Shown one piece after another: positions 53,941-61,680 of a stretch of 64,000 nucleotides of DNA (positions are counted from its first letter, which is position 1; each line of letters starts with the position of its first letter). The DNA comes from Hortaea werneckii (Eukaryota > Ascomycota > Dothideomycetes > Mycosphaerellales > Teratosphaeriaceae). Both the position numbers and the translations under genes were made by a program. A model generated the notes under the pieces. The model made no database searches and was not told where the DNA came from. It was given only the letters and a program-made list of their open reading frames with translations. The stretch is from contig JBAOKB010000073.1 of the NCBI GenBank assembly GCA_037044905.1, positions 26,234 to 90,233 on the forward strand. The letters run 5' to 3'.

Positions 53941-55884
53941 TCAACCCCTCCCCCACCTCCAAAACCTCCACCACTCCGTCCCCTTATCCGTCTCCCTAAC
54001 CCTCCGCCCGGACATTCCCCGACCCTCCCTTCCAAACCTCCACCAAAAGACCCCCATCCCAACCGCCATGAAACCAAAAACAACCAGCGCCTGGAAGGGC
54101 TTGGCGAAAATGGCCCTGGTCAAGAGGAACAGACTAACACAGCAAAAACAAACGGGGGTGAAGATCCAACATCTGTAGGGACGCGGGAGGTCAGGTTCCT
54201 TGACGCGGAGGATGAGGAGGCCGAGGACGGAGGCGAAGTAGAAGAGGTAAGAAGCGACGCCGTAGAAGGTGGTCAGGGTGGTGAAGTCGCCGAGGGCGAT
54301 GTAGAGGGAGGTGAGGGAGAGGTTGAGAAGGAGGGCGGGGATGGGGGTGGCGAAGAAGGAGGGAGGGTGGTTGGGATGGGAGTCGGAGATGAGGGCGAGG
54401 AGGCGGGAGGAGAGTTTGGAGTGGCGGGAGGAGGAGCCGCGGGGGGTTGGGTGGTGGTGGACGGAGGAGGAGGAGGTGAGGCCGATGGAGCCGAAGAGGG
54501 AGGGGATGTAGTTTTCCCTGCCGGCGCTGTAGATGAGGCGACCCGCGGTGAAGGTGGTAGCGTTGAGGGCGCCGAAGCAGGATCCGGAGACGACGAGGGC
54601 GAGGACGAGCGAGCCGATGGGTCCTAAGACGGTTTGGCCGAACGCGACAGCGACGGTGTTGGAGCTGTTGATGATGTCCGTAGGGAGGACAAAGACATAG
54701 GCGAGGTTGGCGAGGAGGTAAGCAATGATAACCATCGGCAGCGAAGTATGGATGACCCTGGGAAGATCCTTGCCCGGACGTTTCATCTCGCCGACGACAT
54801 AATTCGTATTATCCCAACCATCGAAAGCCCAGAGACCCGCATAAAGCGCCACAGCCCACTGCGAAGTCGAAGTGGAAGTCCCCTCAAACCAATTCGTATG
54901 ACGCCACGCCGTCGCCAGACCCTCTGTATCATAACTCCACCCCGTCACAGCCACCACAATCCCTAATCCCGTAATAGCCAAAAGCCCCACAAACTTCAAA
55001 AACATGAACAGATCACTCGTCCGTGCTCCCAACTTCGTACTCACACAATTCAACCCCGTGACGACCAGGAGCCCAAGGAACGCAACCCCCTTATGAACCC
55101 ACTGCCCCGACCCCGCTTCCTCGCCGACCACGCCCCCAAAAGCCCGGACGATGTACTCGCCAAAAATAATCGCAATAATGGCCGCCGATCCCGGTTTCAA
55201 CACCGTAACCGCACACCAAGTAAACAGGAAGCCCGCCCACTCCCCGAATATCTTGGCCAGGTAGACCTGAGGGCCACCATTAAGCGGGATAGCGCCACCG
55301 AGCTCGGCATAGCTCGCCGCGCCCGTCCAGGCGAGCAGGCCGGAGACGAGCCAGATGAGCAGGGAGGCGGCGGGGGAGCCGGCGTTGGAGGTGACGGAGG
55401 CCGGGGAGGAGAAGATGCCGGAGCCGATTATGAGGCCGATGACGAGGGAGAGGCCGTTGAGGTAGGTGAGGGATTTGTTTTTCTCGAGCGAGTGGTCGCC
55501 GGTGCCGTCGGTGGCGCCGGGAGCGCCGAGTGGAGTGTAGCCTACGCCGGAGCCGGGAGCGCTAGCGCTGCCGCCGCCCGGGGCGGAGGAGGAGAGCGGG
55601 AAGAGGGTGGGGTTGAAGTCGAAGGCGCTGGAGATGGAGTAGGTGCGGCCGGTGGGACGGGAGCGTTGGGGGTCTTCGGGGTCGTTGTTGGAGGAGGAGA
55701 AGGAGAGTTTGCGGCTGGAAGGGGGACCGCTGGGGGAGGAGGGGGCGGAGTCGTGGTCGGGTCGGTCGTTATGGTCGGAGGAGGCGAGGGAGGCGAGTTC
55801 GAGGCTGTCGCGGGGAGGGTGGAGGGCGGAAGGTGGGTGTTGATGTTGTTGTTGGACCATTTCGGGATGGTGGGTGGAGGGCAT
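53941..55884 (-). CDS. amino-acid permease, LAT family (APC superfamily)
   Basis: A single exon encodes 647 residues. A Ser/Pro/His-rich disordered N-terminus (about 1-130) precedes 12 transmembrane segments. TM1 has the substrate-binding GSGIFSSPASV motif, followed by SYAELGGAIPLNGGPQVYL and WCAVTVLKPGSAAIIA as in L-type (SLC7-like) transporters and fungal methionine permeases of the Mup type. LWAFDGWDNTNYVVGEMK is the conserved TM6 region. It lies in the plasma membrane and imports neutral amino acids; specificity not determined. The start gives a good context and no earlier ATG exists in frame nearby. Confidence 0.92.
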   Translation of the reverse strand: MPSTHHPEMVQQQHQHPPSALHPPRDSLELASLASSDHNDRPDHDSAPSSPSGPPSSRKLSFSSSNNDPEDPQRSRPTGRTYSISSAFDFNPTLFPLSSSAPGGGSASAPGSGVGYTPLGAPGATDGTGDHSLEKNKSLTYLNGLSLVIGLIIGSGIFSSPASVTSNAGSPAASLLIWLVSGLLAWTGAASYAELGGAIPLNGGPQVYLAKIFGEWAGFLFTWCAVTVLKPGSAAIIAIIFGEYIVRAFGGVVGEEAGSGQWVHKGVAFLGLLVVTGLNCVSTKLGARTSDLFMFLKFVGLLAITGLGIVVAVTGWSYDTEGLATAWRHTNWFEGTSTSTSQWAVALYAGLWAFDGWDNTNYVVGEMKRPGKDLPRVIHTSLPMVIIAYLLANLAYVFVLPTDIINSSNTVAVAFGQTVLGPIGSLVLALVVSGSCFGALNATTFTAGRLIYSAGRENYIPSLFGSIGLTSSSSVHHHPTPRGSSSRHSKLSSRLLALISDSHPNHPPSFFATPIPALLLNLSLTSLYIALGDFTTLTTFYGVASYLFYFASVLGLLILRVKEPDLPRPYRCWIFTPVCFCCVSLFLLTRAIFAKPFQALVVFGFMAVGMGVFWWRFGREGRGMSGRRVRETDKGTEWWRFWRWGRG

Positions 55885-56745
55885 CCCTTACCCGTGAGAG
55901 GTATGTATATTCTTCGAGAAGGGTGGAGGTGTGGAGGTTGTCTATCGGTGGAAAGAAGACGGACGGGCCATTCCGTGTTAATACGTCAAAATCGTGAGTC
56001 TCGTGTAGATTTCAACCATCGACAATAGTAATATGTTCATGCAAAACCCCCAGCAACCTTCCTCATCAATTGTGCTCACGAACCTCAGATCAGTCTCCCA
56101 AGCTCACGAAGCTTCGGAAGGGGAAGTTGAAGGTCAATAAGCGGAAATGGTTCCGAAATCCGGATGCAGGGGACGTGGACGTGGACGTCGTCGCAGCATG
56201 AAACAAAGCCCCGTGAACATACAGTAACCTCCCACGGTACTCCTTTTACTATCTTAGGTAGATAGACGAAATAAGAACGATTTAGCACGTCGCAAAGAAA
56301 AGAGCCCCATCGTTCATTTTTCCAACTTTGTTTCCCCCTAAGCAAGTACTATGTAAAGGCACAAGACACAGCTTAGAACTAGGGGGTTGCTTAAATATTC
56401 CCTGCTCCCGATAAGTGTGAAGCATACTGTATAAAGCAAAGAAGAAGTTTGGTAGAATAGCTACAAATAAAAGATTACCGAAAACAGAAGAAAACAAAAA
56501 AAAAATCAAAGACTTTTTGCCTAAACAAATAAAACTGTACTGTATTTCCATATCTATTGCGAACAAAAAGGCACCAGAAAAGAAGGGGGACAAGAGGACC
56601 AGCAGAGGGGATGTGGGGGGTTCCTTGCATCACACCTATCCACACATAAAATACACGACCCCCCATCTAGCTTCCTTCACTGTCCCCAAACACCATCACC
56701 AAAAGAAAAACAAAAGGCCAAAAAAAGAATTAAAAAAAAAAAACT
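55885..56745. other. intergenic, AT-rich near the NEO1 end
   Basis: These 861 bp include the promoter of the permease gene. The right third is A-rich with several A7-A10 runs (for example near 56495 and 56732), likely 3' UTR of NEO1. No gene recognised. Confidence 0.5.
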
Positions 56746-59700
56746 CTAAACCCCCCTAACCTTCCTCCACCCACTCGGCCTAACCCTCCTTCCCACCGCC
56801 TTAGCAACCCAAACCGGCCCTACCGCAACCGCAACCAGAATCGCGAACCGCCACCAAAACCCCACTTGAGTAAAAAACCTGAGGTCAAAATAATCCCCTA
56901 GGAAGGGAATACTAGCGATATAGGACCCCGCGGTGACGAGGAGGGAAACGATCATGATCCAGTGCCAGGTCGTGACTTCGCAGGCGACCATGAGGAGTTC
57001 GGTGGCGAGGAGGGCGGAGTAGGAGAGGGCGATCATGTGCATAACGCCTGCGCGGGAGGCAGGGTCGACGGGGGAATTGCCGGTGGAAGGGGCAGCGGCC
57101 CAGGAGGAGCCCGGAGTAAGCAGGGCAGAGCCGAGTTGCAGGACGATACCTTGGTAGAGGGAGATGGCAGTCCAGAGGAAGAAAGCGCGCCAGGAGAGGG
57201 GACGGGAGGAGGGGGGGGAGTGGGTGAGTTCGCGGTAGAGTTCCGGGTAGAGGATGGCGAGGGGTTCGTCGACGTCGCGGTCGAGGACGAGGGAGAAGAC
57301 GGGCGCCATGGTGTAGATGGTCGCGTAGCCGACGAGGAGCCAGTCGCGGTAGAGGGCGATGGGCTCGCCGCCGAAGGAGACGGAGAAGACGGCCTGGGCG
57401 ACGGCAGCGATGAGGCCGCGGTGCATGACGAAGAGGGCGAGTTTGGCGGAGCGTTTGTACGAGTTGCGGCCGTGCCAGACGAGGAGTTTGGTGATGTGGG
57501 CGAACTGGGTGAGGGAGAAGTCGGCGGCGAGGGAGGCTTGGCGGCCTTCTTTGCCGACGATGCCGAGGCCGACGTCCGCCGCTTGGATCATGGACACGTC
57601 GTTGCCGCCGTCGCCGATGCAGGCGACGCGTTTGCGGGTCCAGGCGCGGATGAGGAGGGCCAGGTCGGCTTTTTGGGTTGGGGAGCAGCGACAGGCGATC
57701 ACGGCGGGGAGACGCACGGCGGTGGAGATGAAGTCTTCTTTGTGGTGGGAGAGGTAGAGGGCGAGGCTTTGGCCGTCGATGAGGAGAGCGGAGGTTCTGC
57801 CGTGACGGGATTGTAAGGGACCTAGGGCGTCGAGGGCGAGTTCTTTTCGTTTGAGTCCCGCGATAGTGTGGATGGTTTGACCGCGGGAGACGAGTTTCGA
57901 GGAGATGGCCACGCAACGGGCTGTCTCCACTTTGTCACCTGTGAGCATCCAGATCTTGAAACCGGCGTTGCGGAGGAGCTCGAGGGAGGCTTTGACGTTC
58001 GGTTGGAGTTTGTCTTCCACGCCTGTGATGCCTAGGAGGTCGAGATCCTGCTCTAGATGAGATTTTACCACGCGAGCCATGGCTGCGTCGCGGCCAGTCA
58101 TGGAGAGGCTGGCTTCCTGGTAGGCTTGTTTGAAGGCCTCGTAAGCCTCCTGGCTAAGGTTCTTTCGTCCGACGACGAGCGTGCGCAGACCCTCTCGGGC
58201 CATATTGCCAGTCTCTTCGTCTAGCCAGTCGTTGGCTACTACGATAGAGCTCATGACGGTATCTGCACCCTTTTGGAAGAAAACGATTTCATCGTCTCCC
58301 TCGCTGGTCTTGGTCCGGTCCGCATACTTGCAGAAGCGCGCAATGATGCCCATACGCTTGGACTCGGAGGTGAAGGGGAAAATATTCAGTACCTCGACCC
58401 TTACAACCACCTGTCCCGTGAATGTCGACGTCAAAGTGATGGATCTGCGGTCACGATGCGACACTTGCAGACCCACTGCAGCAGTCCATTGCACAATGGC
58501 AATCTCGTCTGGTGAGCTCGCCTGGTATGAAGTACTCACCTCTCCGGTATCAGAGTCCTCCTCCATGGTCGGCGTAACACTATGGCACACTCCAAGTGCA
58601 AGCACCATATCTCTTACCCTCGTGGCGATCTCTCTCCTAGTCCGCGTACCGCTGGCAGTCTGAGTAGAATCATCCAACCCAACGCTAGGCGTCCATAGCC
58701 TCCCCTCCCGTCCATTTCCCCCAAAACCATCAAAAGCAGCCTGGACAAACCCTCTCACTTCCTCCATCGCCTCCCCACCATACCCCACCGTCCCAACATG
58801 ACACTTCTTCATCTCCATTTCATTCCGCGTCAACGTCCCCGTCTTGTCACTGAGCAAATACTCGATCCTCCCCAACTCCTCCGGAATCGTACTCGTCCTG
58901 ACGACCGTACCGGGAATGCCCTGATCCCTATGGATAAAATACGCATAGACGCTTTTCCCCATATCCAGGTTGACTCTCAAGCTGATGGGAACGATGGTGG
59001 AGAACAAGATCAGGAAGCGGAGAGCATTGAGGTACCAAGGTCGAGCGTTGCCCGGGTGCGCGTTGGTGAAGTCGGCCGTGTAGATGTGATGGCCGACGAC
59101 TAGCGCCGCGCTGAGTGCTGCGGTTAGAAAACAGAGGACTTTGGTGAGGGAGTTGATTTCCAGCTCCAAAAGCCCGGTTTTGGATCTCGAGGCACTGGTA
59201 CCTAGAGCGGCTCGGGTCTGTGGGCCGGTGTAGACTACGACGGCGTATACGGTGGTGGAACTGGCAAGGACGGTGTTGGCCCAGGCCGTGTTGTCTATGG
59301 TCAGAGGAAGGGAATGCTCGATTCCTTCTGTGTGCTCTCCGGACCAGTGAGGTCGGGTGAGGAGTTCGACGTTGCCTACGAAGTCATTGACGCGGCGGTC
59401 TGGTTTTCCTGCTGTGAGACGTAGGCGGGGGTATTCAGAAGGTGGTAAGGTTTGCGCGAGAGGGGTGGCGAGGCGGAGTTTCCAGTCGGTTTCACCGTCT
59501 AGCTGGTCAGTCCGGATGAAGGCTTCTCCTCCTGCGCTTGGATCTGGTGTGGTTGTTTTATCCGAAAGCGGCAGGGCATTAGCAGCTTCGGTCTGAAGCT
59601 CGGAATCGGGAGCATCAGGCTGGCCCTCTATTTCTAGGAGGCTCCCTTCTCCTGCTGAAGGAGTTGTGGATCTGGAAGGAGCGGGAGCAGGGTCGTAAGC

Positions 59701-60858
59701 AGGCAGCTTTTCCGTCTCCGTCGAGAAAGACTTGAGGATGACCACATCGGCGGGAACCCGTTGATCCTTCCCCAAGACGACTACATCCCCCACCTTGAGA
59801 TCCTTGCTGGGTCTGGTGACTTCCACGAATGAAGCAGTCGGCGTCTCTACGTCCTCCGTATCCTGCTCCTCTCTCTCCGCGTCTGCCAGCCGATCGTTCT
59901 CGTCATCTTCCTGACTCGCCTGTCTCCGCTTCCCCTTCTTGCCCTTGCTCGTTTTCTTCTTGCTGGCACCGCCATTTCGGCCTGCCCACTCCGCATCTTC
60001 CGCGTGATGCTCCTCAAACCTCAACACGCGGTAGATCTCGCCATTGGCTTCTCCATCCCTCCGCCGTCGCTGAATGTCATCGTACGCCTCCTTGCCCAGC
60101 GTCACACACAGGACAAACGCCAGCGGAGCCACATATGTACTCAGGTAACCGATGCGCAGAGCGGGAATGACCTGGGATAGAGCGACCAGGAGGAAGTAGA
60201 GGTTGAAGAAGAACTTGAACTCGTTCCATAGGGTGCGCGGCAGGAAGGAAGCGGGGGAGTACTTGGCGTTGGAGATGGCGTTGGCGGGATACTTGGCGGG
60301 TGGGAGTGACGACGATGGAGCCAGTCGGCCGACGGAGAGGGTGCGAGTGGAGGAAGAGAGATCATCGTCGTTGTCGTCGTCGCCGCCTCCATCAGCACGT
60401 GATGATTCAGGAAGGCTGATGGCACCGCCGCGGGATCTGCCTAAGGCCAGCAGTCGAGAGAGTAGCCCTTTCCTTCGCGGAGGTCTGCCTGCCGCGTTGA
60501 GCGAATCCCGTTCCGCACCTGCCTCGTCGTCGTCGGCCAGCAGCGGCGCATTGGCATCGCTTCGCTCCCGCTTATGGGCCCCGGCCCCTTCCTCCGTCTC
60601 GTCCGCCCCTGCTCTTTCTCCCCCATCCCCAACCAATCGCTCCTCGTCTTCCTCCCGCGGCCGTCTCCGGGCGGCGGCAAAGCGTTGGAGGATGCGGGGC
60701 GGAAGACGTCGTCCCCAGTCGTGGCTTCGCCGGTTGGGATCGGGGGTGAGGGCAGTCACGGGATCCAGGTTATCGAGCTCGAGATCATCCTCGTCGTCGG
60801 AGTAGGCGTCGGGGTGAGCGAGCGAATGGTGATATTGGTTGCGGTAAGGTGCGGCCAT
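56746..60858 (-). CDS. NEO1: P4-ATPase phospholipid flippase Neo1
   Basis: A single exon encodes 1370 residues. The disordered N-terminus (1-200) is rich in Arg/Glu. The actuator motif is DGET (454-457). The phosphorylation site is DKTGT (D671), preceded by IPGTVVRTSTIPEELGRIEY, which matches the Neo1/ATP9 branch. GDGGNDV (D1087 as the second Asp) closes the P-domain. About ten transmembrane helices. Neo1-type flippases work at Golgi/endosomes without a Cdc50 subunit and move aminophospholipids to the cytosolic leaflet. It is longer than yeast Neo1 because of an extra N-terminus and an insert of low complexity (about 280-430) between TM2 and the actuator. It is divergent from SEC16, another secretory-pathway gene. 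Confidence 0.95.
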   Translation of the reverse strand: MAAPYRNQYHHSLAHPDAYSDDEDDLELDNLDPVTALTPDPNRRSHDWGRRLPPRILQRFAAARRRPREEDEERLVGDGGERAGADETEEGAGAHKRERSDANAPLLADDDEAGAERDSLNAAGRPPRRKGLLSRLLALGRSRGGAISLPESSRADGGGDDDNDDDLSSSTRTLSVGRLAPSSSLPPAKYPANAISNAKYSPASFLPRTLWNEFKFFFNLYFLLVALSQVIPALRIGYLSTYVAPLAFVLCVTLGKEAYDDIQRRRRDGEANGEIYRVLRFEEHHAEDAEWAGRNGGASKKKTSKGKKGKRRQASQEDDENDRLADAEREEQDTEDVETPTASFVEVTRPSKDLKVGDVVVLGKDQRVPADVVILKSFSTETEKLPAYDPAPAPSRSTTPSAGEGSLLEIEGQPDAPDSELQTEAANALPLSDKTTTPDPSAGGEAFIRTDQLDGETDWKLRLATPLAQTLPPSEYPRLRLTAGKPDRRVNDFVGNVELLTRPHWSGEHTEGIEHSLPLTIDNTAWANTVLASSTTVYAVVVYTGPQTRAALGTSASRSKTGLLELEINSLTKVLCFLTAALSAALVVGHHIYTADFTNAHPGNARPWYLNALRFLILFSTIVPISLRVNLDMGKSVYAYFIHRDQGIPGTVVRTSTIPEELGRIEYLLSDKTGTLTRNEMEMKKCHVGTVGYGGEAMEEVRGFVQAAFDGFGGNGREGRLWTPSVGLDDSTQTASGTRTRREIATRVRDMVLALGVCHSVTPTMEEDSDTGEVSTSYQASSPDEIAIVQWTAAVGLQVSHRDRRSITLTSTFTGQVVVRVEVLNIFPFTSESKRMGIIARFCKYADRTKTSEGDDEIVFFQKGADTVMSSIVVANDWLDEETGNMAREGLRTLVVGRKNLSQEAYEAFKQAYQEASLSMTGRDAAMARVVKSHLEQDLDLLGITGVEDKLQPNVKASLELLRNAGFKIWMLTGDKVETARCVAISSKLVSRGQTIHTIAGLKRKELALDALGPLQSRHGRTSALLIDGQSLALYLSHHKEDFISTAVRLPAVIACRCSPTQKADLALLIRAWTRKRVACIGDGGNDVSMIQAADVGLGIVGKEGRQASLAADFSLTQFAHITKLLVWHGRNSYKRSAKLALFVMHRGLIAAVAQAVFSVSFGGEPIALYRDWLLVGYATIYTMAPVFSLVLDRDVDEPLAILYPELYRELTHSPPSSRPLSWRAFFLWTAISLYQGIVLQLGSALLTPGSSWAAAPSTGNSPVDPASRAGVMHMIALSYSALLATELLMVACEVTTWHWIMIVSLLVTAGSYIASIPFLGDYFDLRFFTQVGFWWRFAILVAVAVGPVWVAKAVGRRVRPSGWRKVRGV

Positions 60859-61680
60859 GATGGGGGGTTTATCGGTGCCTGGTCATGTCGGGGCGTGTTG
60901 GATCGTGTCGCTCAACGAATGGGTAGTCAATTACTCGAATGCGACCGATTTATTCAATCATGTACATGGTGAAAGGAAAGGACAGACTATGCGATCGAGT
61001 TGGATGCAGTGTTGGTGTCTTTGTCCAAATCCCACGCTCTCCCCAGTAAAGTACCTCCAAGTATTCAAGTTGGCAATGATGCTGCTGGTCCACTCCATCA
61101 CCCAACTCCCTTAGCTCAGCATGTGAATTCGCGCACCTACCACTACTACTGTGTATGTACTAGCACTTGATGTACTACTGGATGTAGTACATAGTCACTA
61201 TACCCTTTAGGGGCTTTAGGGGCTTTGGGGAGATCGACCGTCTCGGCTCCGTCTCGGCTCCCGTTACGTTATTCCATCCCCCGGCTCCGGACCGGCCGCA
61301 GCTGTCATCATTGCTGATCGGCTCCCTGAATGTCGGCAGGAGACTGTGTCGCGTCTGATTTCACAACCCCCCCGACCGCACGTCTTAATGGATCGATTTG
61401 ATTGAGATGCAGCCACAATGAATGATTGGATCCGCCTGGAAAATTGATTGATGCCATTGAAGCCTACGCGCATAATAATACTAATCGCTGGATTCTTGGT
61501 GAGTGGCATCGCCGCGGCCATAGCTAGCGAGCTACTACCCTCCTTGCCATCCCTGGGCCACTTGTCTACTTACCATACAATCTACAACTATAATCATGAA
61601 CGCACTCGGCTAACGCGTGTCTGCGCGCTCAGTATTAATACCACTTCCCGCTTGCATCCGACGCTGACGAGAGATCCACC
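60859..61680. promoter_or_regulatory. divergent promoter NEO1 / SEC16 with repeats
   Basis: These 822 bp lie between two secretory-pathway genes. Tandem units of CTTTAGGGG (61205-61230, two perfect and one truncated) each carry AGGGG, the stress-response-element core. An 11-bp direct repeat GTCTCGGCTCC lies at 61240-61261. A perfect inverted repeat lies at 61170-61192. Their use as operators is inferred. Confidence 0.5.
61170..61192. repeat. 9-bp perfect inverted repeat
   Basis: ATGTACTAC and GTAGTACAT flank a five-base spacer (TGGAT). It is a palindrome of the size recognised by dimeric regulators; no known consensus fits. Confidence 0.7.

Noticed and set aside
55093..56028. 311-codon plus-strand frame rich in Gly/Ala/Val
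   Set aside because: Antisense to the LAT permease; low-complexity composition comes from GC-rich codons read backwards.
56912..57916. 334-codon minus and 284-codon plus frames in the same place
   Set aside because: Both overlap the P-domain and membrane part of NEO1 in other frames; Arg/Pro or Gly/Glu rich shadows.
61205..61230. TTTAGGGG repeats resembling telomere sequence
   Set aside because: Only two to three units inside a promoter between two housekeeping genes; not a telomere.
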